64,000 bases of DNA from Dasyornis broadbenti. Lineage: Eukaryota; Chordata; Aves; Passeriformes; Dasyornithidae. Every line of letters begins with the position of its first letter. Position 1 is the stretch's first letter. A program made the position numbers and the translations under genes. The stretch covers positions 858,096 through 922,095 of the forward strand of contig VZRN01005622.1 in NCBI GenBank assembly GCA_013397935.1, given 5' to 3'. The notes beneath the pieces are model-generated. The model made no database searches, had not been told where the DNA came from, and worked only from the letters and a program-made list of their open reading frames with translations. Below, piece by piece: positions 39,401 to 46,400 of this stretch.

Positions 39401-39614
39401 TGTCCTGGAACACTCCCGAGGGCGTGGAGGGACGCGGGGTGGGTTAGGGGAAGGTGTCGCCGCCCCACGCGGGGCACAGGAAACTTCGGAGCTGCGGGAC
39501 AGCGCGGGGCAGCGGCGGTGTCTGGAAGGGGTTCCTGGCCCTTCCTGACTTGGTGGGGCGACAAGGACGGCCGGACCTGGTCCACACCACCTCCCCACAC
39601 CCCCCAGCCTTACC
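259..39614 (-). CDS. DCAF6: DCAF6, DDB1- and CUL4-associated factor 6, partial (exons 1-11 span; 3' exons off the left edge)
   Basis: DCAF6 (IQWD1, NRIP) is a WD40 protein known as a substrate receptor of the CUL4-DDB1 ubiquitin ligase, a nuclear-receptor coactivator and a calmodulin-binding muscle protein. Ten coding exons are read on the minus strand at 24625-24686, 18187-18279, 15375-15560, 11653-11766, 10458-10593, 9076-9290, 7168-7261, 5747-5866, 5276-5521 and 259-411. Together they give 1419 nt with every junction phase compatible. They code for WD repeats ([79 protein letters not shown]), then a basic and Ser/Thr/Pro-rich linker. Exon 1 lies in the N gap, with only its last four bases and donor visible at 39614. 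The C-terminal IQ motif and last WD repeats are not in the window. The gene shares a divergent CpG promoter with MPC2. Identity is secure; the start codon cannot be read. Confidence 0.96.
412..5275. other. DCAF6: DCAF6 intron 10
   Basis: A 4.9 kb AT-rich intron between exons 10 and 11. I looked for the downstream family peptide (Phe-Thr-Asp-Glu-Trp region) on the minus strand and did not see it here. The open frames at 2829-3032, 3215-3427 and 4202-4434 show no recognisable protein. No repeat family recognised. Confidence 0.7.
5276..5521 (-). CDS. DCAF6: DCAF6 exon 10 (246 nt), Ser-rich acidic linker
   Basis: A phase 1-1 exon of 82 codons, Ser/Thr/Pro-rich and low complexity: ESETAMEVDGSEQLPSSSSS, then serine-rich STESPPSTSLLSSPDNEQRP. 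It corresponds to the disordered linker between the two WD40 groups of DCAF6. The acceptor is aatcaaag and the donor is gtgaga. The open reading frame continues for about 42 codons past the donor but loses family similarity, so it is treated as intron. Confidence 0.93.
5522..5746. other. DCAF6: DCAF6 intron 9
   Basis: A short 225-bp intron, gtgatt donor and aatcaaag acceptor. Its small size and the phase 1-1 nature of both flanking exons would tolerate exon skipping. Confidence 0.9.
5747..5866 (-). CDS. DCAF6: DCAF6 exon 9 (120 nt)
   Basis: Codes for [20 protein letters not shown] and then EEASEVAQSNRGRGRSRSRG. The RGRGRSRSR end is an RG/RS-rich basic segment. It is phase 1-1 (40 codons), so skipping would keep the frame. 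The acceptor is ctacag and the donor is gtgatt. The Gly codon at the 3' junction is completed by exon 10. Confidence 0.95.
5867..7167. other. DCAF6: DCAF6 intron 8
   Basis: A 1.3 kb intron. It holds a 160-codon open frame on the minus strand at 5840-6322 that overlaps exon 9 in another frame. That frame is not recognisable as a protein and is judged chance. Confidence 0.75.
7168..7261 (-). CDS. DCAF6: DCAF6 exon 8 (94 nt)
   Basis: Codes for [20 protein letters not shown] followed by an Arg/Glu/Ser-rich stretch ending ESERERD. The acceptor is cccccag and the donor is gtaaaa; phase 0 to phase 1. The basic PVKRLRLR stretch is a plausible nuclear-localisation signal (inference). The repeated GAGAGA at the exon end forms a short purine repeat (CT-rich on the plus strand). 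Confidence 0.95.
7262..9075 (-). other. DCAF6: DCAF6 intron 7, GC-AG type
   Basis: An intron of 1814 bp starting GCAAGT and ending cccccag on the minus strand. GC-AG introns are a minor spliceosomal class whose donors are otherwise close to the U1 consensus. Here AG|GCAAGT is a near-perfect match, typical of the class. Inside are A-rich simple stretches, for example around 7928-7980. Confidence 0.9.
9076..9290 (-). CDS. DCAF6: DCAF6 exon 7 (215 nt), followed by a GC donor
   Basis: Codes for NYAGRGTVGMVARFVPPHLN, then [19 protein letters not shown] and YLFDPKDDTARELK, ending SAEERREE. This is a further WD blade and the start of the charged linker. The acceptor is preceded by a pure T tract of about 18 bases on the minus strand. 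The exon ends in phase 0 at 9076 and the intron begins GCAAGT, so the donor is GC rather than GT. Reading on gives an immediate departure from the family sequence, and the next exon supplies the expected Leu-Arg-Gln-Pro-Pro. Confidence 0.95.
9291..10457. other. DCAF6: DCAF6 intron 6
   Basis: A 1.2 kb intron. It contains an A run at about 9298-9317, an A run with ACAC dinucleotides at 9535-9570, and an A-rich ACAAAC tract at about 10125-10165 (all as read on the plus strand). The first of these is the pyrimidine tract of the exon 7 acceptor on the minus strand. No coding sequence recognised. Confidence 0.75.
10458..10593 (-). CDS. DCAF6: DCAF6 exon 6 (136 nt)
   Basis: Begins DILINCRRAATSVAICPP and continues through [20 protein letters not shown], the fourth WD blade. 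It starts in phase 0 after ttccag and ends one base into the Gly codon of Arg-Ala-Thr-Gly before the donor gtagga. The junction with exon 7 restores Thr-Gly-Asn-Tyr-Ala-Gly as known for the family. Confidence 0.96.
10594..11652. other. DCAF6: DCAF6 intron 5
   Basis: A 1.06 kb intron, AT-rich, with a T run at about 10655-10669. Nothing else recognised. Confidence 0.75.
11653..11766 (-). CDS. DCAF6: DCAF6 exon 5 (114 nt)
   Basis: Thirty-eight codons in phase 0-0, containing [20 protein letters not shown] and ending CTKEDCKD, the third WD blade with the Gly-Glu-Asp-Gly turn and Trp-Phe-Asp strand. The acceptor is gagcag and the donor is gtaaga. No internal stop or frame disruption is seen. Confidence 0.96.
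11767..15374. other. DCAF6: DCAF6 intron 4
   Basis: A 3.6 kb AT-rich intron. A G-run patch (gaggcggggggggaaag) sits near 14990-15006, followed by a C-rich stretch near 15040-15050. No gene or repeat family recognised. Confidence 0.7.
15375..15560 (-). CDS. DCAF6: DCAF6 exon 4 (186 nt)
   Basis: Sixty-two codons in phase 0-0, beginning [20 protein letters not shown] and including [12 protein letters not shown], the second WD blade. It ends with CHYGTTYE. The acceptor is ttctttag and the donor is gtacct, weaker than its neighbours. The peptide matches the vertebrate DCAF6 family closely, with Tyr in place of the usual Phe in QCQYTCH. Confidence 0.96.
15561..18186. other. DCAF6: DCAF6 intron 3
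   Basis: A 2.6 kb intron. The open frame at 17148-17510 (120 codons, plus strand) is not a recognisable protein. A decayed MIR element occupies the end nearest exon 3 (separate entry). Confidence 0.75.
17889..18060 (+). repeat. MIR SINE, decayed
   Basis: The segment contains gctagctctgacac, gtaccgtaaaatgggataat and aaagcactatgaag. In order these match the MIR core, the 'gtaaaatggggataat' block and the 'aaagcgcttagaa' block of the ancient tRNA-derived MIR family. The order and spacing fit MIR in plus orientation. Divergence is high, as expected for an element older than the amniote radiation. The match is from memory of the consensus. Confidence 0.8.
18187..18279 (-). CDS. DCAF6: DCAF6 exon 3 (93 nt)
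   Basis: Thirty-one codons in phase 0-0, containing [19 protein letters not shown] and ending SNPYSRK. This is the core of the first WD40 blade, with the Gly-Ser-Asp-Asp turn. The donor is gtaggt. The human protein has Lys where this one has Asn after the Asp-Asp-Thr; otherwise the peptide reads as the family expects. Confidence 0.96.
19325..19800 (+). mobile_element. Ancient CR1/L3-type LINE remnant (3' part of ORF2)
   Basis: Several blocks appear in the right order for the C-terminal ORF2 region of old CR1/L3-like LINEs. They are agatcttggtgt at about 19339, then cagcagtca followed by aggactcattaggaaatg, then catccatgcatggcaatccc with a 'cttccacgctacgcagtttgg' block (the LINE 'His-Leu-Glu-Tyr-Cys-Val-Gln-Trp' region), then gggatatgatagaagcttat with gaatgatatggaaaa. 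Frames are broken throughout, so this is an inactive fossil. Assignment is from memory of the consensus; exact ends are uncertain. Confidence 0.72.
22858..22925 (-). repeat. Possible MIR fragment
   Basis: The stretch aagataattccttgcaaaag followed by accacacagtaaataagg and aagaactcccaac resembles the inverted MIR block 'agtaacttgcccaaggtcacacagctagtaag ... gggattcgaac'. It is short and diverged, so the call is weak. Confidence 0.35.
23514..23562 (-). mobile_element. CR1 LINE 3'-end fragment
   Basis: Reads tcatagaattgtttggttt followed by ggaagagacctta, the inverted CR1 3' terminus (normally catagaatcacagaatggtttgggttggaagggacctta). Only about 50 bases remain. Confidence 0.7.
24625..24686 (-). 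CDS. DCAF6: DCAF6 exon 2 (62 nt)
   Basis: Codes for [20 protein letters not shown], the start of the first WD repeat. The acceptor is ttcttcacag and the donor is gtaagt. The exon begins with two bases completing the Gly codon left open by exon 1 and ends in phase 0. It is separated from exon 1 by a 14.9 kb intron, the longest in the window. Confidence 0.96.
27732..27927. repeat. Two-copy tandem duplication, about 97-bp unit
   Basis: Copy 1 starts ccacccacttattttcacta and copy 2, at about 27829, starts ccatccattcattttcacca. Both continue acattatgcacta, gaagcctcaag, then cagtg, and end gatcaataat with a following T-rich gtttat. The copies differ by scattered substitutions and small indels, so the duplication is not recent. 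Confidence 0.85.
29030..29175 (-). repeat. MIR SINE, decayed, inverted
   Basis: Contains ggccccattttataatcatc, gaaactgtgacacagg and caagcaatttatca. These follow the inverted MIR consensus blocks 'ccccattttacagatgagg', 'aaactgaggcacag' and 'taagtaacttgccc'. The family call is from memory; the boundaries are approximate. Confidence 0.75.
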
Positions 39615-39617
39615 GAG
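39614..39617 (-). CDS. DCAF6: DCAF6 exon 1, last four coding bases beside an assembly gap
   Basis: Just left of the N run the minus strand reads CTCG followed by gtaagg, a strong splice donor. CTC G fits the end of the first coding exon (Leu, then the first base of Gly), and joins in phase 1 to the exon beginning at 24686, which supplies GG and then Arg-Arg-Glu-Phe. This matches the known Tyr-Leu-Gly-Arg-Arg-Glu junction of vertebrate DCAF6. Mammalian DCAF6 has about 32 codons upstream of this point, roughly 96 nt, which fits inside the 131-base gap. The start codon is therefore inferred to be within the Ns. The 5' end of the transcript should lie in the GC-rich sequence right of the gap. Confidence 0.85.
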
Positions 39618-39748
39618 NNNNNNNNNNNNNNNNNNNNNNNNNNNNNNNNNNNNNNNNNNNNNNNNNNNNNNNNNNNNNNNNNNNNNNNNNNNNNNNNNNN
39701 NNNNNNNNNNNNNNNNNNNNNNNNNNNNNNNNNNNNNNNNNNNNNNNN
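39618..39748. other. Assembly gap, 131 Ns
   Basis: A run of 131 Ns inside the CpG island. By splice-phase logic it covers nearly all of DCAF6 exon 1 including the start codon. Open frames read through it are meaningless. Confidence 0.98.
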
Positions 39749-39785
39749 GAGGCACCGACCGCGAGCCAGAGGCGCGGCAGGTCCG

Positions 39786-39843
39786 GGCCACGCCCACCGC
39801 GCGCGCGGCCACGCCCATCCCGGCCGATGGGGCCACGCCCACC
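39786..39843. promoter_or_regulatory. Three GGCCACGCCCAYC repeats (KLF/Sp-type sites)
   Basis: Near-identical 13-mers GGCCACGCCCAYC occur at 39786-39798, 39807-39819 and 39831-39843, at spacings of 21 and 24 bp. The CACGCCC core (GGGCGTG on the other strand) is a known KLF/Sp zinc-finger site. They lie directly upstream of the inferred DCAF6 first exon. Factor occupancy is inference. Confidence 0.6.
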
Positions 39844-39881
39844 GTGAGGGAGGGGGCGCGGCGCCGCGAGACTAACGGGCG

Positions 39882-39891
39882 TCTCGCGAGA
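39882..39891. promoter_or_regulatory. TCTCGCGAGA palindrome
   Basis: A perfect TCTCGCGAGA, a known CpG-island promoter element enriched in vertebrate two-way, TATA-less promoters. It lies between the two divergent genes. Confidence 0.75.
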
Positions 39892-39949
39892 GCTGGTAAC
39901 GTCGCCCCGCCCCGGCTGGTGGGAGGGCGCGTCGTGGGCGTGGCGGGGG

Positions 39950-39955
39950 ACGTCA
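39950..39955 (+). promoter_or_regulatory. CRE half-site ACGTCA
   Basis: The sequence ggacgtcagc contains ACGTCA, a CREB/ATF half-site in CpG context. It is short, so functional weight is modest. Confidence 0.4.
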
Positions 39956-40017
39956 GCGCGCCGGGCTTCGCCGCGTACAAACCGGCCCTGTCCCGTGAAG
40001 CGGTGTGAAGCCACAAA

Positions 40018-40110
40018 GCGGCCATCTTGGGTTTGGGCGCATTACTCTCAGCGCAGGGTTCTCCTGCGGCGGCCATCTTGAGGGGGAGAGGAAAGCGGCG
40101 GCAGCCATCT
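40018..40110 (+). promoter_or_regulatory. Cluster of three CGGCCATCTTG-type (YY1-like) sites
   Basis: gcggccatcttgg at 40018-40030, gcggcggccatcttga at 40066-40081, and the weaker gcggcagccatct near 40098-40110. GCCATCTTG is close to the reverse complement of the AAnATGGC YY1 core. In many housekeeping genes such sites sit at or just after the start of transcription, which suggests that MPC2 transcription begins near here (inference). Confidence 0.65.
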
Positions 40111-40166
40111 CTGAGCCGGGTACCCGTGCCCTTCCCGAGGGCGGTGGGCGCGCCAGCTCTCCTCAG

Positions 40167-40247
40167 GGGGCGGGGCCACCGCTCGCAGCCAATAGCGCCG
40201 CGCGCACCTCTCCTCCTCTCCCCGCCCCCTGCGGTGGTGACCAATCA
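40167..40247 (+). promoter_or_regulatory. MPC2: GC box and two CCAAT boxes upstream of MPC2
   Basis: A gggggcgggg GC box at about 40167-40176, CCAAT at 40189-40193 and CCAATCA at 40241-40247. The two CCAAT boxes are 52 bp apart in the same orientation, an NF-Y-type pair. They lie 130-190 bp upstream of the MPC2 start codon and could serve both directions. Confidence 0.65.
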
Positions 40248-40308
40248 GCGCGCGGGCCGGCCGGTGGGCGGGGTCTGGGCGGAGGAAGGACGGGCGGACG
40301 GAACGCGG

Positions 40309-40373
40309 CCCCCGCTCGGTCCCCGCTCGGCTCCCGCTCGCCCCCCGCTCGCCCCCCGCTCGCCCCGTCCCTC
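40309..40373. repeat. C-rich tandem repeat ahead of the MPC2 start codon
   Basis: About six imperfect copies of CCCGCTCGs/c (unit 9-11 bp, for example ccccgctcgg and ccccccgctcg) run up to four bases before gccATGg. If transcribed, they form a pyrimidine-rich, unstructured 5' leader. Confidence 0.85.
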
Positions 40374-40376
40374 GCC

Positions 40377-40482
40377 ATGGCGTCAGCCGTCGCGGGGCTC
40401 CGCGCCTCCTACCACCGCATGCTCGACCGCATCGAGCTCATGCTGCCACCGCGATTCCGGCCCTTCTACAACCACCCAGCGG
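40377..40482 (+). CDS. MPC2: MPC2 exon 1 coding part
   Basis: Begins MASAVAGLRASYHRMLDRIE and ends in YNHPAG, one base into the Gly codon. The donor is gtaacg. The N-terminal end differs from human, but the YHR-LD-ELMLP-RP-YNHPAG pattern is clear. Confidence 0.96.
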
Positions 40483-43400
40483 GTAACGGGCGGGGGTCAC
40501 CTTGGCCCCCGGTTGGGCCCACGGGGAGGGCGGGGGGTATGTGTTCCCAACGGGTGGGTGGCGGGATCGCGGCCGCAGTAACGCGGTTACGATGGTTCTG
40601 GCATGGGAGAGCGGCCCCGGAGCGAAGTGTTGCTCCGTAACGGGGAATTTATTGTGTTTGTGAAGGGAGAATAAGATAATCAGGCACGGCACGGTTGGTT
40701 CCAGCCGGGATAGATACGCTGGTGTCACTGTCACGGTACCGCGGGGTGGATCCCGCGGTCGGGTGGGCTGCCAGAGACCGGCCCAGAGGATGTGATGGGT
40801 CTAAAGAGGCCTGGAGGCCTCGGCAGCCACTTCTTACAAGAGGATGTGCTGGAAAAATCAGAGAATCATGGAATGGTTTGGGTTGGAACGGATATTAAAA
40901 ATCATCCATTTCCAACCCCTGCCATGGGCACACCTTCCACCAGACCAGGTTACTCAGAGACCTATCCAGCCTGGCCTTGGACTCTTCCGAGGAATGGGGG
41001 AGAGCACAGACAGGGTTTCTGATCATTAAATGTGCCCTGGTCAAGTCAGGCAGCCTTTGGCTTTATTAACTTTCTGCTGAAACCCACACTTCTGCCAAAG
41101 GCAACTCCTCACCTTGGAGAATTCGCTGGAGGGTTCCTGTGGATAAAGAATTTCCCTGCAATGAGCTCCCCTCACCTGACCTACGGTTTACTGTTCCATG
41201 AGCAAACCTGGGGGTTTGTGTTATTAGGGAGAAACCTCTTGTAAAATGATCTCCTTCACTACCATTTACGTGGTGTTTGTCATGTAAACAAATTGCGTCG
41301 GTTGTTAAAACGAGTGCCCGATAAAATCCTGGCATTCCATAGGCTGCTGTCCCCACTGTTTTGTGTCAGTGTCACAGGCATCCTTGACTCTTCACCTACC
41401 TGGAATATGCACTGTGAAAATGGACTTAAGTTTTCGGTCAGTTGCTTTATCCTCTTACAGTGGCCCTTTCTTGGAAGGAATATTGTTGCTCTGAAGAAAT
41501 CACAAAGAATGAAAACTGCAGTTCTCAAATTGTTTGATTTGTACTGAATTCACTAGACCAATATATTTAACATTAATGTATTGTTTTTATATATAAAGAG
41601 GCAGTATGTCCAACACTGAGAGACACATTCCACCTCTGTGAAATGTGGCAGCTTCCAGATGCTTTTATTGGACACAAGGCACAGCCAGTAGTGGGAACAT
41701 CTCTGTTCCTTCTTTACCAGAGCTGTAGTGGTAATTGAATAAGGTTTTGGAGGTTCTCTTGCAGTGCTTTTCACTTCACAAAACTGCCTATATGCTACTT
41801 TTGTTCATCCCTGTAATGATGTGATTAATAAATCCATTTTTAGGGATTCTCTGTATGTGTGTGTATGTGTATATACACGTATCTGTCATAATCCATACTG
41901 ATGGTGTAAATGAGAAAAGGTACAGCAAAAGCAGTTATAGAAACAACCCCTGCATCTTCTATTTTAGCTTTGAATGTCTTGAAGGTGTGTCTTTGAGAAA
42001 GTTATGCAATAGATGTCACTCTTGACTGCAGGAAAAAAAGTAGGTTAAAAGGCTCTTTTTTATCTCTGGTGACATCTAAATCTCTAGTCTAATTCAGGAC
42101 TATAAGTGTCATTCTCATGAAATTATAAATCACTTGTGAGACATGAAGAACTTGCTTTCTTTTCTGGCATAAAGAAAGCTTCCAGTGAAATAACTGATGC
42201 CTGTTGGAAACTCTTTCTTTGGCTGGCATTGCTGGAGGACAATGGAGGGCCTGGCACACCAACTTCCCTAGGCTGCCATGGGAAAGCATGGGCTGAGTTT
42301 GTCCTCCCTCCCCCCTTTGGCCTCTTTGGTTGATTTTACCTGCCTAAACTCTAGTTTTCAGCACAAAGACTTCTTATATTTAATAGAAGTCATAAATTCT
42401 ATAATTGATCACACACATGATATCCAGATTAGCCTCTGGTATCCCTCTGCTCTTATGTGCTGCTGTCAAATTCATCCTTGAAAAATTCTGGAAGTCATGA
42501 GCTGGGAAGAGCTTGGCCTGGCTCGGTGCTTGCTGGAATGCCTCCAGGAGAGGTGTTCAACAGTCTTACCTAATTACAAACTTGGCTTGGTACCTTCCCT
42601 ATCTCCAGTTGTTTCTTAGTTCCACAGTCAGCAGTTTGAAATGGTCGAGGTTTTCTGTCATTAATAAAAATTAACGTCAGTCTTCTTGAAAACTCTACTA
42701 GTTGGTCAGGGAATGTCAGTTTAATAACGTATACTCACCCCACATCCTTTAGTACCCCAAATCTGAATTTGTGTTTTAGAATAAAGTAAATGTTAGTAAT
42801 TAAAGCTACTTCCATGGGGCCTCTGTAAGACTGATTTATAATGTGCTGTATTTGCAGCCTGACATTGGCATACAGCAGCTGAAATTTGTATCTTTAAAGG
42901 ATGAATATTAAGCTGCATATATTCAACAATATTAGACAAAAATAATGTGCTTATAGTTATTAAATGCAGTTTGAAACTTGATCACAAGTGGGGTGGGTTA
43001 AAGAGGGCTTTATGCAAGGCTGCCAAGCCAGTTTTTGTTTCCCAAGTCATAGGTTTAAACTTGAGGGTGGTTCAAACTGGAAGTACAAGTAGTTACTGCA
43101 AGGTCTTTTAAAGGCTGAATTGTTAGTGAAAAAATAGCTCTCATAAAATGCAAGCAACCAAAGGTGTGGTGGTTATTCCTATGTAATATATTACAGTGAA
43201 AACTTGGCTTTGTCCTGCATGTTATCAGAATGATGAGCAGTGACCTAAACATTAATGTTTTTTGATGAAATTGGAAAGTGTCCTGACTGTCTCCCAGGGG
43301 AGTTGGTACTTTGGATTGTGGTGTCTCATTTAAAACTTGGAGCAGAAGTCCCAGATTAATGATTTCTGGCACGGCTGTAGGTGTGGTTTTACAGGGCTTT

Positions 43401-46400
43401 GTTTTAACCAACCAGTTGCTATTTTAGCACCACTGAAAGTTGTATGTATTTGTAAGAAAGTTTTTTTTCCCATGTCCCATTCCATTGATTTTTCTTCGTT
43501 CCTTCTGGAGATTTCATCCTTTTCCCCCATAATCCTCCTTTGCCTACTGATGGATTTTTAGGGTGTAGGTTTGATTGGATGGGAAGCATTGTTTCTGCCA
43601 GAAAGAGAGCTTAGAGGTGAACAGAAACACTGCCCTTGTGACATTTACTGCTGCTTCTGTTTGGGGTTTTTGCTCTCATTTGAACCATCATATGCCTGTA
43701 GCTGTGATTTGGGGAAAGAAGGAGGAACTGGCTTGTTACAGTACTAGTCAAAAAATATTTTTTAATTTTAGATTACAATATTCAGTTTGCAAAGATACTC
43801 ATTCTATTAGTCCAGCTATAGAGTAACTTTTAATAATTCTTTGGAAGCTGTCTTCCTTATTCCTAGGCCTTCTCCTAACTCTTTCACTATAAATGTACTT
43901 TGCCTGGTCTGGTGTCCTCAGTTGCTTAAACATGGGCATATAAAATCCTACTCATCTGTTGCAGAAATGTGTGATTACACAACTGAAGGTTGATGCACTG
44001 GGTTGATGAATTATGAGTATTAGATGCTAGAGCTTGTAGAGCAGTAGAAACTGCTAATATACACAATTCATTATTTAAAAAAAAAACCAAACCAAAACAA
44101 CCCAAACTTACTATGGGTATTAAAACAACCACCTCTTATTGAATAATTTAACTTCTTTTCTCCCCTCCTCCCTCAGGTCCCAAAACAGTGTTTTTCTGGG
44201 CACCTATTATGAAATGGGTAAGTACAAGATGCCAGCTGGTGTCTGGGTGTCAAGCCCAGGGCAATCTGTGCAATACATTGAGCAAGCAAGGGTTTCCCAG
44301 CAGACACCTGAGCCTGCAAACAGATTAATACTGAGGCTCTAATTTTTAGCATATGGGGAGGAACAAAATTAGTCTTAGTAACATACAGCAGTATGTGCAG
44401 GGGATACAGAGTGAAGAGAATGCTTTGTGGAAAAATGGTACTTTTCACTGAAAGTTTCACAAAGGCTTTCTCTTGTGAAACACTACCTGTTGCTCAAGGT
44501 AGGCATGAGCTGGCATAATGCAAACCTATTAAAGCATTTATTTCTTCTGAGACTGAGGAATTTGAAAAGTATCTTAAAGAAGCCAATTCCTAAACCTCAT
44601 AGCTTAAAGGCAGGCTAAAGCATGTCAGGGTGCAAGGTAGCCTTGATATAAAAGACAAAGGCAGCTGCAATTGAGGCTATCAGTGGTGCTCTGCCACCTT
44701 CCTGTGAGGTTCTGCTTCCCACTTGGCAACATCCCTGGGCTATGTTTGTGCCCAGGTGATGCAAATGCCTCCTCCTAATTCACTCCTCCGAGGTGTTGCA
44801 TTGGTACAGATAACACAATTGATCGCTAAACCCACGAGGGTTTGATCTCCCTGTTTGATAATAAGCAAGGATGTAACCTACTCTTGCCATTGCCAGCTGG
44901 TTTGTAACTTTGCCATTGTGAATTCCAACTTTTTATAGGCCACAGGCAACACATTATGCTCTAAGCTACAGCTTGGTTTCTTTGTCAGTTGTCTGGAGCT
45001 GCAGGAACCATGGTTAACCTTCCCCTTCCTCAGAGGTTCTCCCTGGCAACACCCTCCTGAGCCTGAGCACACAGGCAGCAATTCTGTGCCAAGTCCTGAG
45101 TGGCAGTCAGGGAATTAAAAGCATTAGGACTGTCTTACTTATGGGTTTTGTTTTTGTTTTGTTTGAGGTTTTTTTTGTGAACTCATGTAACAGGAACATG
45201 AGATTGTATTTCCAGTAGAGGGCATAACACAACAAACAAACCAGGCAGTGTGTTTGCTACTAATGTCAAGTAGATCAGCCAAGCTATTCCTCAATTCGCC
45301 TGAAAGTTTTCTACTTTTACTGAAATTATAGTAAAAAAGAAGCACCTTTACTCCCTCAGATGAAGCTGAATGAAGACTAAATGAGGTCATCTTTACCAGC
45401 AGTATCTTAGCTGACCTGTGGGAAGAAGGCCCTTAATTTAATAAGCCTACTTGTTGCAAGAAAACCAGGGTGGGTTTTTTTCAGCTGCTTTCTTAAGCAG
45501 CTGTGTTTAAATTAACCTTGTTCTTGAATTAATACAAAACTGCCAATGGCTGGGATTTTACTCCCACCCCAGTTATAGCTACCATGACTGTGTTCTTTTT
45601 CCTACCACAAGGGACTGGAAGTGGATGGTGTCTCCCAGAATCTAATTGCTCGTACAATGCATCCCATCTCCTGCATAATGCAGTAGGATAAGCACTAAGC
45701 TGTGAAGCAGCGTCCCCTTGGAACAGGAGGTCCCAGACTGGTGCTCACTGAATTTCTCTTTTCAGGGTTTGGTGGGTGCTGGACTGGCTGACATGGCCAG
45801 ACCAGCAGAAAAGCTCAGCACAGCACAGTCTGCAGTACTAATGGCCACAGGTAAAGCTACACTTCATGTTTTTGCACAGCACCCTCTGAATCCTCAGTCA
45901 GTACTAATCCACTTCTCCAGAAAGCCTTAACTATAATGTGCTAGCTCTCACTGTTGCTGTTGGATGATCATTCTAGGACAGACCTGTACTTGTTATTAAA
46001 TGAGTAAGAGTTCTGTCGTCATGTAACAATTTTCCACGTGTCTTAATTTGGAATTGTTCAGAGCAAGTTGCTATGAGTTAGGACATGAGTGTCATCCCTT
46101 AAGTTACTGTGATACCACTCAGTGCAGTAAGTGACTTCTTTTGCTTCAGATCAAGTAATTTTGAAGTCAGGATACAGTGACTTTTTAAGAACAGACTTCA
46201 AGGGATTTAAGAATGGTAGGGTAATTACGCTAACATGTGGAAAGAATTTCCAGGCATTACAAGAAGTTGGAAGCAGTGGCACATGGACTACTGCACCGCT
46301 GTCTGCCAAGAATTTTCATACTGGCAGAAACAATATTCTGTAATCATAGAACCATTTAGAGTGGAAAAGACTTTTAAGATCACAGAGTCCAACCATTAAC

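Larger units (their letters stand above)
24687..39613. other. DCAF6: DCAF6 intron 1 (14.9 kb)
   Basis: The long first intron, a usual place for transcriptional control elements, though none can be proved by eye. It holds a tandem duplication at 27732-27927 and a MIR at 29030-29175. It has one ambiguous base at 27274. From about 38.87 kb to the right it is CpG-island sequence. No exon-like open frame with a recognisable product was found; the open frames at 38.4-39.4 kb are by-products of high GC. Confidence 0.75.
38870..40620. promoter_or_regulatory. CpG island: bidirectional DCAF6/MPC2 promoter
   Basis: GC content and CpG density rise sharply from about 38.87 kb and fall after about 40.62 kb, against AT-rich flanks. 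The DCAF6 exon 1 donor (39614, leftward) and the MPC2 start codon (40377, rightward) lie within it about 760 bp apart, a head-to-head arrangement. No TATA box is obvious. CCAAT boxes, GC boxes, YY1-like sites, a TCTCGCGAGA palindrome and a CRE half-site are present. These are typical of housekeeping, dispersed-start, two-way promoters. Transcription start sites cannot be placed exactly. Confidence 0.9.

Noticed and set aside
38769..39600. Several long open frames on both strands (up to 214 codons)
   Set aside because: They lie in the GC-rich CpG island where stop codons are rare. The sequences are Pro/Arg/Gly-rich low-complexity with no family signal.
39444..40244. Open frames reading through the N gap
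   Set aside because: The Ns give no stops, so the lengths are artefacts.
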